The position numbers and the translations under genes were made by a program. Shown piece by piece: positions 1-9,335 of a stretch of 64,000 nucleotides of DNA (its first letter is position 1; each line of letters begins with the position of its first letter). A model generated the notes under the pieces. That model did not search any database. It was not told the origin of the DNA and was given only the letters and a program-made list of their open reading frames with translations. Source of the DNA: Gammaproteobacteria bacterium (GTDB lineage Bacteria > Pseudomonadota > Gammaproteobacteria > Chromatiales > Chromatiaceae). The DNA lies in NCBI GenBank assembly GCA_009929855.1, contig RZZN01000011.1:20658-84657 (forward strand), given 5' to 3'.

Positions 1-489
1 GCCGCCGTCCTCGGCCGGGCCGAGCACCGCATCGGCGTGCGCAAGCTCGGACAGGGTCGCTGCAAGATAGTCGCCGTCCAGGGCCGGGCAATCGGTCCCG
101 AGGAGGATGACCGCGCGCACCGCGGGGTGCCCTGCCCCGCCGGCGCTGCCCAAGGCTTGGCCAGCCGCGGCGAGCATCCGGGCCCCGAGATCGGATCCCT
201 GTTGCGGATGCAGACTGCACCCATGACGGCGCGCGAGCGCGCGTATGAATGGATGATCCAAGTCGGGCATCACCCAGAGCTGGACCGGCGCCAGGGCCGC
301 CTCGGCGAGTCGGCTCAGCAGGTGACACGTGAGACGCCGCTGCAGACGCGCCGCGCCCTGGGGACCGAGCGCCGGGATCAGACGGGTCTTCACCCGCCCT
401 GGCTCGGGGGCCTTGGTGAACACCAGGATCCGGGTGTCTGGATGGCGATAGACCCGGGCCAGGCGCGCCTCGGGCCCGTCGCCCCGCAT
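1..489 (-). CDS. TIGR04282/DUF2064-type glycosyltransferase (partial, C-terminus off the window)
   Basis: The minus strand from ATG at 489 reads open to the window edge (163 codons). Visible motifs are an N-terminal FTKAPEPGRVKTRL segment (nucleotide-sugar binding region of GT-A-like folds), then GTDCPALD and VLGPAEDGG near the edge, which are hallmarks of the DUF2064 family often found with ArsS. It starts 7 nt after the stop of the ArsS-like gene, so the two are co-transcribed. The family is proposed to work in arsenosugar-type biosynthesis; its biochemical role is not established. The C-terminus is cut off by the window, not by a stop. Confidence 0.85.
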   Translation of the reverse strand, partial: MRGDGPEARLARVYRHPDTRILVFTKAPEPGRVKTRLIPALGPQGAARLQRRLTCHLLSRLAEAALAPVQLWVMPDLDHPFIRALARRHGCSLHPQQGSDLGARMLAAAGQALGSAGGAGHPAVRAVILLGTDCPALDGDYLAATLSELAHADAVLGPAEDGG

Positions 490-496
490 GGCCAAG

Positions 497-1459
497 TCAG
501 CCGCCCAAGGCACCCGAGCAGCTCGAGCCCTGTCCGGCGGTGCAGCCATAGCAGTGATCCGCGACCCGGATGGGCGCGCCGACCAGCGTCTCCGGATCCA
601 AATCACGCAGGTGCGCACCAGCGGCGCCACACGCCATGTCCAGACCCAGCATCTGATTGAAATCGCAGTCATAGAGACGGCCGCGCCAGTCCACGCTGAC
701 GAGGTCGCGGCACATCACCGACGCGAGGTTGCGCTCGACATGGGCTGATTTGAGCAAGGCCAGATACTCGTCGAACCGTCCCTTGGAGATCAGCAGACTG
801 CCGAAGCGCTGAATGGGCATGTTGACCAGGGTGTAGAGCCGGTCGAAGTGGATGCCGTATTGCGTCTGCAGATGCCTTTTGTAATCGTGCTCCAAGGCGC
901 CTTGATCGGGTGGCAGCACAGGTCCCTGAGGGTTGTAGATCAGGGTCAGGACGAGACCGCGGTCGCCCTGCCCGTAGCCGAGCGCATTGAGTCGACGCAG
1001 CCCGGCCAGGCTGGCGGAGAAGACCCCCTTGCCGCGCTGGGCCTCGACATTCTCCTCCAGATAACAGGGGAGCGAGGCGATGACCTCCACCCCCTGCTCG
1101 GCCAGGAATTCAGCCAGGCCGGCCTGCTCGGACTCCTCCAGGATAGTGAGATTGCAACGGTCCATGACCCGCACCCCGAGCGCGCGGGCACCCCGGACCA
1201 GCTCGCGGAAATGTGGGTTGAGCTCGGGCGCGCCGCCGGTGAGGTCCAGGGTCTCGAAGACACCCGAGGCCAGTCGATCGAGGACGAGCCCAATGGTCTG
1301 CGCGTCCATCATCTCGGTCCGCTTGGGTCCGGCATCCACATGACAGTGCACGCAAGAGAGGTTGCAGCGATAGCCCAGGTTCACCTGCAGTGTCTTGGGC
1401 CGATGACGGCGGATCGCGGGGAAGTCGCTCGGGAGCAGGCGCGGGAGGGTTGGGAGCAT
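497..1459 (-). CDS. arsS: ArsS-type radical SAM protein (arsenosugar biosynthesis family, TIGR04167)
   Basis: A 320-residue radical SAM protein. The CNLSCVHC motif near residues 33-40 gives the CxxxCxxC site for the SAM-binding [4Fe-4S] cluster. The C-terminal part has the DUF3641-type Cys cluster (CDFNQMLG, then HCYGCTAGQGSSC) that probably binds an auxiliary cluster. Length and both Cys regions match the ArsS family, proposed to install an adenosyl group on arsenic during arsenosugar formation. It lies 54 nt downstream of a SulP transporter and directly upstream of the DUF2064 glycosyltransferase, a recurrent pairing. No arsM methyltransferase is visible here, so an arsenic substrate is family-based inference. 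Confidence 0.85.
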   Translation of the reverse strand: MLPTLPRLLPSDFPAIRRHRPKTLQVNLGYRCNLSCVHCHVDAGPKRTEMMDAQTIGLVLDRLASGVFETLDLTGGAPELNPHFRELVRGARALGVRVMDRCNLTILEESEQAGLAEFLAEQGVEVIASLPCYLEENVEAQRGKGVFSASLAGLRRLNALGYGQGDRGLVLTLIYNPQGPVLPPDQGALEHDYKRHLQTQYGIHFDRLYTLVNMPIQRFGSLLISKGRFDEYLALLKSAHVERNLASVMCRDLVSVDWRGRLYDCDFNQMLGLDMACGAAGAHLRDLDPETLVGAPIRVADHCYGCTAGQGSSCSGALGG

Positions 1460-1513
1460 GACGGATGACCCTTGTGCGAGGCGGAGTGGCCGAGGGCGAG
1501 CGCGACGACCTTC

Positions 1514-3280
1514 TCAGGCAGTGGGAGCCGGCCCGCATTCGACAAAGACGCGTTTCATGCAACTGGAACACTTCGTCTTGTCAAGCTTTTGGTAGATCGC
1601 ATGGATGGCCGCATTCTTGGACTGGAAGATGTTGCGCCAACCGACGATCTCGGTGTTGCCGTAGCGATCGAGCGTCTCCCAAAGACCGGTCTTGACGTTG
1701 ATCAGATAGAAACCGCCACCATCGGCGCGGCGTCGCAAGGACTCTCGCGCCAAGGTCTCGGCCCCCTGCAAATCGACGAAATTGATGCCATCGGCGAGGA
1801 CGGCGAGATGTCTCTGCTCGGGCGCGGCCGCGCGCTGCCGATCGAAGGCGCTCTCCACGTGACCCACTGAGCCAAAGAACAGCGAGCCATCGATCCGCAT
1901 CAGACACAGCTGGGGACATTGAGTGACGTCGGCCTCGCACGAGAAGGCCCGGTTGGGTGATCGCGGATCAGGCGCCATGGTGAGGATCCGCGGTTTGGAG
2001 GTACGATCGAGATAGAGCACCAGCGAGAGCAGGACGCCGGCGAAGATGGCGAACTCCAGCTCGAGGAAGAGCGCGGCGAAGAAGGTCACCAAGAGCACCC
2101 CGGTCTCGCCCTTGGAGGCCTTGAGGATATGGCCAATCTCCTTGAAATCGATCAGGCTCCAAGCGACCAGAAAGAGCAGACCGGCCATCGCGGCCGTCGG
2201 GAGATAGCTCGCGTAGGGGGCAACCAGAGGGACCACGCCGATCAGCAGCACGCCCGCCAGGATGGCCGCCAAGGGGGTGCGGGCGCCAGCGGCATAGTTG
2301 ACACCGCTGCGGTTGAACGATCCGGTCGCGACATAGGCCGAGAAGAACGAGCCGGTGATGTTGGAGAGCCCCTGACCGATGAATTCCTGGTTGCCGTCGA
2401 TGCGGTAGCCGCCGCGCGCGGCCAGCGCGCGGGCGATCGACACCGCCTCGGTCAGGGCGAACAGTGTCACCGCCAACGCGGTCGGTGCCAGCTGCTTGAT
2501 GTGGTCCAGTGTCAGATCGGGCGCCGAGAGTGGTGGTAGACTCGCCGGTAATGCGCCGACCACGGCGATGCCAGTGTTCTCGCTGCCCAGCCATTGATTC
2601 AGGCCGAGCGCGACGAATGTGCCGCCGAGCATGGCGACGATCATATAGGGGATGCGCGGCAGCCAGCGCTTGGTGGCGATGCCGATCAGCAGGGTGGCGA
2701 GCGCCACCGCGGTCGTCGCCGGGTTGATCTCGGTGAGGTGGCGGGAGAGCTCGATGAGGATATCGTGCAGATGTCCGCTGCTATCCATCTCGATGCCGAA
2801 GAAATGCTCGATCTGCTTGGCGATGATCAGCAGCGCCGCGCCCGCGGTGAACCCCACGACCACCGAATGCGAGATGAAGTTGACCAGCGCGCCCATGCGC
2901 GCGAGACCGAGCATCAGCTCCATCACCCCAACCATGAAAGTCAGCGTGAGGGCAAGCACCACATAATCGGGCGAGCCCGGCAGGGCCATCACCGACAGGG
3001 CCGAGAAGAGGACGACCGAGGCCGCGGTGGTCGGCCCCGAGACCAGGTGACGCGATGATCCGAAGAGTGCGGCGATGATCGCTGGCACCATCCCGGCATA
3101 GAGTCCGTACTGGGGCGGCATGCCAGCGATGGTCGCAAAGGCCACCGCTTGCGGCAGCACCACCAACGCGCCCACCAGCGCGGCGACCGTATCCGCCTTG
3201 AGCTGCGCGCGCCCGATCCCAGGCAACCAGGACATGAAGGGATAGAGCCATGTGAGTCGATGCGAGTCAGGCCTGTACAT
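1514..3280 (-). CDS. SulP family inorganic anion transporter with STAS domain
   Basis: A 588-residue inner-membrane permease. About 10-14 hydrophobic helices span residues 25-430, with the family signatures AALVGALVVLPQAVAFA and YGLYAGMVPAIIAALFGSS near the N-terminus. A cytoplasmic STAS domain follows (about 450-550, MRIDGSLFFGSVGHVE and ILADGINFVDLQGAE-like strands). The tail carries three Cys (KCSSCMKRVFVEC), seen in one SulP subgroup. SulP proteins move sulfate, bicarbonate or related anions, usually with Na+ or H+; the substrate cannot be read from sequence. It heads a minus-strand run with arsS and the glycosyltransferase, and diverges from xdhA. Confidence 0.92.
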   Translation of the reverse strand: MYRPDSHRLTWLYPFMSWLPGIGRAQLKADTVAALVGALVVLPQAVAFATIAGMPPQYGLYAGMVPAIIAALFGSSRHLVSGPTTAASVVLFSALSVMALPGSPDYVVLALTLTFMVGVMELMLGLARMGALVNFISHSVVVGFTAGAALLIIAKQIEHFFGIEMDSSGHLHDILIELSRHLTEINPATTAVALATLLIGIATKRWLPRIPYMIVAMLGGTFVALGLNQWLGSENTGIAVVGALPASLPPLSAPDLTLDHIKQLAPTALAVTLFALTEAVSIARALAARGGYRIDGNQEFIGQGLSNITGSFFSAYVATGSFNRSGVNYAAGARTPLAAILAGVLLIGVVPLVAPYASYLPTAAMAGLLFLVAWSLIDFKEIGHILKASKGETGVLLVTFFAALFLELEFAIFAGVLLSLVLYLDRTSKPRILTMAPDPRSPNRAFSCEADVTQCPQLCLMRIDGSLFFGSVGHVESAFDRQRAAAPEQRHLAVLADGINFVDLQGAETLARESLRRRADGGGFYLINVKTGLWETLDRYGNTEIVGWRNIFQSKNAAIHAIYQKLDKTKCSSCMKRVFVECGPAPTA

Positions 3281-3435
3281 CTTTGGCGCTCGGTCTATAT
3301 TCAGTTGTGATCGAACGACGCAGCGGGCGTCGGATTGCTGTCATTGTCCACGATCAACCATCGGTCGATCCATGACCTGGCGCCCCCTCGACCCCGAACC
3401 CTCCGTGGTCCGGGAGACGCGGCTGGGATCCCAGT

Positions 3436-4878
3436 ATGCAACCTTTTCGACTCAATGACGAAGACGTTTGCGGACTGCATCAGCCAACCCGGCTGGTCTT
3501 GGACTGGCTGCGCGAGGAGCGCGGTCTGACCGCGGCCAAGGATGCCTGCCGCGAGGGTGAGTGCGGCGCCTGCGCGGTGCTGCTGGGCACGCGCGAGCCC
3601 GGTGATTGGGTGCGCTATCGCCTGGTCAATGCCTGTCTGCTCCCAATGCAGGCATTGGAGGGACACCATCTCGTCACCCTGGAGGGGCTGAACCGAGCCG
3701 ACGGCCAGCTCACCCCGGTCCAACAGGCGCTGGTGGACGAGGGGGCGATCCAGTGTGGTTTCTGCACCCCTGGCCTGGTGATGGCCCTCACGCACTGGCT
3801 GCTCAACGGGCGACGCTTCGATCGGACGGAGGGTCTCGCGGCGATCGGCGGGAATCTCTGCCGCTGCACCGGCTATCAAGCGATCAAGCGTGCGCTGACC
3901 CGATTGCAACCGCTGGGCAGCGCCCTGCCACCACCACACGCGCGCTTGGGTGCGCTGATCGCCGCCGGGGTGCTCCCGGCTTCATTCATCGGCGTGGGTG
4001 AGCGTCTGGCCAGTCTCCCCACGCCCACGCCAAGCGCGCCCCGCGCGGATGCGCTGCTGGTGGCGGGTGGGACCGATCTCTTTGCCCAGGCACGCGCCAG
4101 GCACTCCCGGCAACTGCTGGTGATGCTCGCCGATCGCCCGGAGCTGCGCGGCATTCAAGCAAGTGCCGAGCATTGCCACATCGGTGCCGCCACGACCGTG
4201 GAGGAGCTGCTGGAATCGGATCTGCTGGCCGCGCGCGTGCCACATCTGCATCAGGTGCTCGAGCGCTTCGGCGCGGCCCCAGTGCGCGGCCGGGCCACGC
4301 TGGGTGGGAACCTGGTCAACGCCTCGCCGATCGGCGATCTCAGCGTCTGTCTGCTGGCACTGGACGCGCAGGTGCGGATCAAGGGACCGCGCGGGACGCG
4401 TCACCTGCCATTGGCGCGCTTCTTCCTGGGCGACAAGCGGGTGGATTTGCATCCAGGAGAGTGGCTGACTGGCGTGACGCTCGGTCTCGCGCCCGGACCG
4501 ACTCATCTGCATTTCGAGAAGGTGGCCCATCGCGAGCATCTCGACGTGGCCGCGGTCAATTCAGCCCTCGCCCTGGAGCTGAACGACGGCACCATCGGAC
4601 GCGCGCGTTTGAGCGCCGGCGGTGTTGGCCCGGCCCCACGCGTGCTGGTGGCCACCTCCGACTGGCTCGCCGGCCGCACACTGAACGGGGCCACCGCCTG
4701 GTCGGCGGCCTGCCGAGCCCAGCAAGAGGCTGAGCCGATCGATGATGTGCGCGGCAGCGCGGCCTACAAGCGTCGCTTGCTGCGACAACTGGTGCTGGCC
4801 CATTTCCAGGCATTGGGACCGGATGGGATCAGCGCGCACTGGCCGCTGACCCCCGTCACTGGAGGGATGGCGCCATGA
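3436..4878 (+). CDS. xdhA: Xanthine dehydrogenase small subunit (2x[2Fe-2S] + FAD)
   Basis: A 480-residue iron-sulfur/flavin subunit. The N-terminal plant-type [2Fe-2S] domain has CREGECGAC (about residues 36-44) plus a later Cys. The second, helical [2Fe-2S] domain has CGFCTPG (about 110) and CRCTGY (about 143). An FAD-binding domain follows (LLVAGGTDLFAQ near 205, then GRATLGGNLVNASPIGD) and a CO-dehydrogenase-flavoprotein C-terminal domain. Its size matches the bacterial XdhA of the two-gene XdhAB type. The stop overlaps the xdhB start (ATGA at 4875-4878), indicating translational coupling. Electrons from the Mo site in XdhB pass through these centres to NAD+. Confidence 0.92.
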   Translation: MQPFRLNDEDVCGLHQPTRLVLDWLREERGLTAAKDACREGECGACAVLLGTREPGDWVRYRLVNACLLPMQALEGHHLVTLEGLNRADGQLTPVQQALVDEGAIQCGFCTPGLVMALTHWLLNGRRFDRTEGLAAIGGNLCRCTGYQAIKRALTRLQPLGSALPPPHARLGALIAAGVLPASFIGVGERLASLPTPTPSAPRADALLVAGGTDLFAQARARHSRQLLVMLADRPELRGIQASAEHCHIGAATTVEELLESDLLAARVPHLHQVLERFGAAPVRGRATLGGNLVNASPIGDLSVCLLALDAQVRIKGPRGTRHLPLARFFLGDKRVDLHPGEWLTGVTLGLAPGPTHLHFEKVAHREHLDVAAVNSALALELNDGTIGRARLSAGGVGPAPRVLVATSDWLAGRTLNGATAWSAACRAQQEAEPIDDVRGSAAYKRRLLRQLVLAHFQALGPDGISAHWPLTPVTGGMAP

Positions 4879-7166
4879 CCGACCCAGGGCAGGACAGCAG
4901 GCGTCTGCATGTCTTGGGGCAGTCCCTGTTCGTCAACGACTTGCCGCTTCCGCCCAATACATTGCACGCGGCACCGGTCCCCGCGCCGATCGCCCATGGA
5001 CAGGTGCGTGGACTCGACCCGCATCCGGCACTGGCCCTGCCCGGGGTCAGGGCAGTGATCACCGCCGCGGACATCCCGGGGGAGAACCAGATCGGGATCC
5101 AGGTCGATGATGAGCCACTGCTGGCAGAGGACCAATTCTGCTATGCCGGCGAGACCCTGGCCCTGGTGGTGGCGGACGACCCGGACACCGCCCGCGCTGG
5201 CGTGGCGGCGGTGGGTTTGGACCTGGAGCCCTTGCCCGCCATACTCGACCCGCTGGCCGCCAAGGCCGCGGGCGCACTCCTGCTGCCGCCCCGTCGCTTC
5301 GTCTCGGGTGACCTGGATCGGGCCTGGGGCGAGTGTGTCGCAAGCCTGTCGGGTCGGATCCTGATCGGCGCTCAGGAGCATCTCTATCTGGAGACCCAGG
5401 CCGCCCTGGCGATCCCGCGCGAGGACGGCGGGATGCTCGTGTATACCGCCACTCAGAGCCCGAGCGCCGCGCAAGCGGCGGTGGCGCGGGTGCTGGGGTT
5501 GCGGATGCATCAGGTCGAGATCGAGGTGCGCCGGCTCGGCGGCGGTTTCGGCGGCAAGGAGAGTCAAGCCACCCGCTTCGCGGTGCTCGCGGCCTTGGCC
5601 GCCAAGCGACTGGGGCGACCGGTCAAGCTGGTGCTGCGGCGTGACGAGGACATGACCCAAACCGGCAAGCGCCACCCCTATTGCGCCGACTTTCGCATCG
5701 GGCTGAGCCGAGAGGGGCGCATCCACGCCTACGCGGTCGAGCTCTACCAGAACGCCGGGGCCTACAGCGACCTGTCGCCGGCGGTCCTCGCCCGGACACT
5801 CTTGCACGCGAGCAATGCCTACGCCATCCCGCATCTCAAGGCCACCGCCTGGAGCTGCCGCACCCATCTGCCACCCTTCACCGCCATGCGGGGCTTCGGC
5901 GCGCCCCAGGGTGTCTTGGTGCTGGAGTGCGCGATCGACCGGCTGGCGCGGCAATGCGCGATCCCGGCCGCGACCATTCGCGCCCGCAGTCTGCTGGCCG
6001 AGGGTGATCGCTTTGCTTTCGGCATGCCGGCGGTGCGCTGTCGCGCGCGCGCCTGCTGGGAGCGCGCGCATGCGGACTACGACCTGACTGGCTGGCGGCA
6101 AGCGGTCACGGCATTCAATGCCGCCCATCGACTGGAGAAGAAGGGTCTGGCCTGCATGCCGATCGCCTTCGGCATCTCCTTCACGCACATCCCGCTCAAC
6201 CAGGGCGAGGCACTGATTCATCTCTACCGCGATGGCAGTGTCGGGGTCTCGGCCGGCGCGGTGGAGATGGGCCAGGGGGTCGACCGCAAGCTGCGGCGGG
6301 TGGCCGCACAGACTCTGGGGCTGCCGGAGTCACTGATCCGGATCGAGAGCACCAATACCACCCGCACCGCCAACCTCTCGGCGAGTGCCGCCAGTGTCAC
6401 CGCCGATCTGCATGGCCACGCGGTGCGGATCGCTTGCGAGACCTTGCGCGCGCGGTTGCTGGAGCTGGCGGCGCGCCTGTTGGGCGAGCCAGTGCAGACA
6501 CTGCGCCTGGACTCAGGGGTGGCGCGCGCCGACTCGGCATCAGCCGCCATCCACTGGGTGGCGCTCCTGGAGGCGGCCTATGCGCAGCGGATCGGCCTCT
6601 CGGCCCAGGCCCACTATGCCGCCCCCGGTCTCTTCTTCGACCCGGAGCGCGAACAGGGCAGTCCTTTCGTTTACCATGTCTATGGCGCGGCCATCTGCGA
6701 GGCGACCCTGGACGGTCTGCGTGGCACCTATCGCATCGATCGGATGGCGGTGGTGCACGATGTTGGGCGCAGCCTCGACGCCGAGATCGATCGTGGACAG
6801 GTGGAAGGCGCCATCGTGCAGGGCATCGGCTGGTTGACCTCGGAGGAAGTACGCTTCGATCCAGAGGGCCGGCTGCTCACCAGCCGCCTGTCCACCTACA
6901 AGCCGCCGGACATCCATGCCGCCCCCGAGATCCTGGTACACTTCCTGGAGGACGTCCCGGAGCCCGCTGGCCTCTTGGAGGCCAAGGCGGTGGGCGAGCC
7001 GCCATTCCTCTATGGCATTGCCGCCTGGCTGGCCCTGATCGAGGCGATGCACGCCTTGCGACCCGATCGCGACATCCAATGGGTGACGCCACTGACCCCC
7101 GAGCGAGTGCTGATGGCACTCCATGGCGAGGACGAGGATGCCAACCGCGGCGACCCTGCATACTGA
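4875..7166 (+). CDS. xdhB: Xanthine dehydrogenase molybdopterin-binding subunit
   Basis: A 763-residue molybdenum hydroxylase large subunit (aldehyde oxidase/xanthine dehydrogenase a/b hammerhead plus Mo-binding domains). Expected active-site residues are visible: Gln167 in GAQEHLYLE, Glu229 in GGFGGKE, Arg339 in MRGFGAPQG and the catalytic base Glu708 in AVGEPPF. The Glu/Arg pair matches the purine-binding residues of true xanthine dehydrogenases, which aldehyde oxidases lack, so a purine substrate (hypoxanthine to xanthine to urate) is a reasoned inference. No xdhC insertion chaperone is in the window. Followed immediately by a GNAT gene and a TudS-like gene. Confidence 0.92.
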   Translation: MTDPGQDSRRLHVLGQSLFVNDLPLPPNTLHAAPVPAPIAHGQVRGLDPHPALALPGVRAVITAADIPGENQIGIQVDDEPLLAEDQFCYAGETLALVVADDPDTARAGVAAVGLDLEPLPAILDPLAAKAAGALLLPPRRFVSGDLDRAWGECVASLSGRILIGAQEHLYLETQAALAIPREDGGMLVYTATQSPSAAQAAVARVLGLRMHQVEIEVRRLGGGFGGKESQATRFAVLAALAAKRLGRPVKLVLRRDEDMTQTGKRHPYCADFRIGLSREGRIHAYAVELYQNAGAYSDLSPAVLARTLLHASNAYAIPHLKATAWSCRTHLPPFTAMRGFGAPQGVLVLECAIDRLARQCAIPAATIRARSLLAEGDRFAFGMPAVRCRARACWERAHADYDLTGWRQAVTAFNAAHRLEKKGLACMPIAFGISFTHIPLNQGEALIHLYRDGSVGVSAGAVEMGQGVDRKLRRVAAQTLGLPESLIRIESTNTTRTANLSASAASVTADLHGHAVRIACETLRARLLELAARLLGEPVQTLRLDSGVARADSASAAIHWVALLEAAYAQRIGLSAQAHYAAPGLFFDPEREQGSPFVYHVYGAAICEATLDGLRGTYRIDRMAVVHDVGRSLDAEIDRGQVEGAIVQGIGWLTSEEVRFDPEGRLLTSRLSTYKPPDIHAAPEILVHFLEDVPEPAGLLEAKAVGEPPFLYGIAAWLALIEAMHALRPDRDIQWVTPLTPERVLMALHGEDEDANRGDPAY

Positions 7167-8037
7167 TCCAGTGAGCACCACGAGCCTGCGTCTGCGCGCG
7201 GCAACCGCCGCCGACGCCGAGACCTGCGCTCGGATCGCGCATGCCGCCTTCCTCGACATCGCGCAACGTCATCAATTGCCCGCGGACATCCCGACACTCG
7301 ACCTGGCCGTGCGCCTGTTCGGCCACTGGATCACACACCCGAATTTCCATGTGATCGTCGCCGAGCTGGCGGGACGCCTGGTCGGTAGCGTCGTGATCGA
7401 TGAGCGCGCTTGCATCGCCGGCCTGGGACCCTTCACGGTCGAGCCCGCCCTCCAGAACCGCGCGCTGGGGCGCCAGCTCACCCAGGCCGTGGCGGCCCGT
7501 CTGGCCGAGCGCGCCGCGCGCGGGGCGCGGCTGGTGCAGGCCCCGCACAATTTCACGACCCTGAGTCTCTGTATCCAGGCGGGGTTCGAGGTCCGCGAGC
7601 CCCTGGTCTCACTGCAGGGCGCGGCCTTGGGGATCAGCCTTCCCGGCCATGTCGTACGGGTGGCGACCCTGGATGATCTGGCGGCCTGCAACAGGCTGTG
7701 CCAGCAGGTGCACGGCCATGACCGCGGCGGCGAGCTGGCCGATGCCATCAGCACGGGGCGTGCCCGCCTGGTCGAGCGGGATGGGCGGATCAGCGGCTAC
7801 GCCAGCGAGATCGGCTTTGCCGGCCATGCCGTGGGAGAGACCAATGCCGATCTCCAGGCACTGATCGGCGCGGCCACTCACTTCAGTGGCCAAGGCTTTC
7901 TACTCCCGACCCGCAACGGCGAGCTGTTCCGTTGGTGCCTGGGACATGGGCTGCGCATCATGCAGTCACTGACCCTGATGAGCATCGGGTTCTATCAAGA
8001 GCCGCGCGGCGCCTTCCTGCCCTCGATCGCCTACTGA
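7138..8037 (+). CDS. GNAT family N-acetyltransferase (two GNAT-like halves)
   Basis: About 299 residues. The N-terminal half is a GNAT domain (LRLRAATAADAETCARIAH, then LGPFTVEPALQNRALGRQL, which resembles the acetyl-CoA pyrophosphate loop). The C-terminal half resembles the partner domain of double-GNAT proteins and ends GFYQEPRGAFLPSIAY. The ATG at 7138 has a good ribosome site (AGGA 5 nt upstream) and overlaps xdhB by 29 nt. Alternatives are ATG 7123 and GTG 7171 (5 nt after the xdhB stop); the domain begins just after 7171 in all cases. The acetyl acceptor is unknown. Same operon as xdhAB. Confidence 0.85.
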   Translation: MPTAATLHTDPVSTTSLRLRAATAADAETCARIAHAAFLDIAQRHQLPADIPTLDLAVRLFGHWITHPNFHVIVAELAGRLVGSVVIDERACIAGLGPFTVEPALQNRALGRQLTQAVAARLAERAARGARLVQAPHNFTTLSLCIQAGFEVREPLVSLQGAALGISLPGHVVRVATLDDLAACNRLCQQVHGHDRGGELADAISTGRARLVERDGRISGYASEIGFAGHAVGETNADLQALIGAATHFSGQGFLLPTRNGELFRWCLGHGLRIMQSLTLMSIGFYQEPRGAFLPSIAY

Positions 8038-8057
8038 CACACGCGGAGGCCATCACC

Positions 8058-8678
8058 ATGACCGGCATGCTCGGCCAGATCAAAGACAGCATCCAAGACG
8101 CCCGTGGCGGCAAGCTGATCTTCATCGCGCATTGTCTGCTCAACCAGAACGCCTGCGTGCGTGGCCTGGCGAGCCAGCCGGCGGTCATCCGTCCACTGCT
8201 CGACCGGCTACTCGAGCATCAGGTCGGGATCCATCAGATGACCTGCCCAGAGGTCAGCTATCTGGGCTCGATGCGTTGGGGGCAGATCAAGGCGCAGTAT
8301 GGAAGCCCCATGTTTCGCCGGCATTGCCGCCAGATCGCCCAGATGGTCTGCGACCATATCCAGACCTATCGCGACACTGGCCACCGGGTGATCGGCATCG
8401 TGCTGCGCGACGGCAGTCCAACCTGCGGTCTGCGCTGCGCGGCGGTGAGTGCCGATGACGATCAGGTTTGGGGTGGCATGGTGTGGAATGCCTCGCCGCG
8501 ACAACGCTTCGGTGCGACGCCGGGTGTCTTCAGCGAGGAATTACAGGCTGAGATCGGCGCCCGCGAGGGGTTTTCGGTCCGCCTGCTCGCCCTACCGGAA
8601 GTGCCCGAGGCAGGGTCGTTCGAGACCGCCCTGGAAGAGATCGAGCAGGCGCTCGAGGCAGACTCAACACCCGCATGA
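8058..8678 (+). CDS. TudS-related putative [4Fe-4S] desulfidase (DUF523-like)
   Basis: A 206-residue protein starting at ATG 8058 with a GCGGAGG ribosome site at 8044-8050. Three conserved Cys contexts are visible: HCLLNQN (Cys26), TCPEVSYLG (Cys63) and DGSPTCGL (Cys123). These are the likely three ligands of the [4Fe-4S] cluster that TudS enzymes use to remove sulfur from thiouracil. The RWGQIKAQYGSPMFRRHC region also fits the TudS-related family. It lies 20 nt downstream of the GNAT gene in the xdh operon, suggesting a role in thio-nucleobase handling or a related purine side reaction; this is inference. The end overlaps the convergent lipoprotein gene by 15 nt. Confidence 0.82.
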   Translation: MTGMLGQIKDSIQDARGGKLIFIAHCLLNQNACVRGLASQPAVIRPLLDRLLEHQVGIHQMTCPEVSYLGSMRWGQIKAQYGSPMFRRHCRQIAQMVCDHIQTYRDTGHRVIGIVLRDGSPTCGLRCAAVSADDDQVWGGMVWNASPRQRFGATPGVFSEELQAEIGAREGFSVRLLALPEVPEAGSFETALEEIEQALEADSTPA

Positions 8679-9200
8679 TCCTGTGAGCATCAGATCGGTC
8701 TGCCGTCCGCCGGACTCCACCCGCACCTGCGCCTCATAGTCGAGTGTCTCGCACTCGTAGTAGGCTGGGCAGCGATCGCCCGCGCTCAGCCTGACGTGCG
8801 CGGTGACACCCGAGCCGCGATAGGTGCACTGGTGCCGATCACAGCTCGGCGATGGTTTCATCACGACATCACCTGAATCGATGTTCATCACGGCATCGCC
8901 GCTGCTCATGTCGATGAAGAGGAGCACCGGATTGGGCGCGCCGCGCCCACTCATGAGCGCGCGGCCGAAGGTGCAGCGACACCCCTCCGAGCGCAGACGC
9001 GCATCGCGCACCGCGCCCAAGATCAATCCCGAGGGCGGCGTCGCGGTCGAGGGCCGCGTCACCGTTGCGCCCGGCCCAGTGACGACGGCGCCGCCGGGTG
9101 AGGAGGATTTGCCGCCACAACCGGCGAGCATGAAGAGCGTGATCGAGAGTACGACCATGACGACCGCGGCGGCCATGGGTGTGTTGTCCGGATGAGGCAT
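8664..9200 (-). CDS. Cys-rich lipoprotein of unknown function
   Basis: A 178-residue protein with a lipoprotein signal: a hydrophobic stretch (about residues 9-26) ends in the lipobox LAGC. The mature part begins with a Gly/Ser/Pro/Thr-rich linker, then a domain containing about eight Cys (CRCTF, CDRHQC, CPAYYEC, GSCGC), suggesting disulfides in the periplasm. I do not recognise a family. The start is ATG 9200, with ATG 9176 a possible internal start that would keep the signal. The 3' end overlaps the convergent TudS-like gene. A dispersed repeat lies between this gene and the sensor gene upstream. Confidence 0.7.
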   Translation of the reverse strand: MPHPDNTPMAAAVVMVVLSITLFMLAGCGGKSSSPGGAVVTGPGATVTRPSTATPPSGLILGAVRDARLRSEGCRCTFGRALMSGRGAPNPVLLFIDMSSGDAVMNIDSGDVVMKPSPSCDRHQCTYRGSGVTAHVRLSAGDRCPAYYECETLDYEAQVRVESGGRQTDLMLTGSCGC

Positions 9201-9335
9201 CAGGGTCTGGGCCGAGTGGTTGATACTTGAGTCAGGCGCGCGGCCAGGGAGTCGTGCGGGATCGCGCGCGCCTGGACCAGTTTAGATGAAGGCTTGCGAA
9301 AGCGTAAAGCGCGCCAGGCGTTTCGCCAGAGGATT

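Noticed and set aside
37..1468. Plus-strand open frames across 37-660 and 848-1468
   Set aside because: They are antisense shadows of the glycosyltransferase and arsS genes; the products are Arg/Ala/Gly-rich without recognisable motifs.
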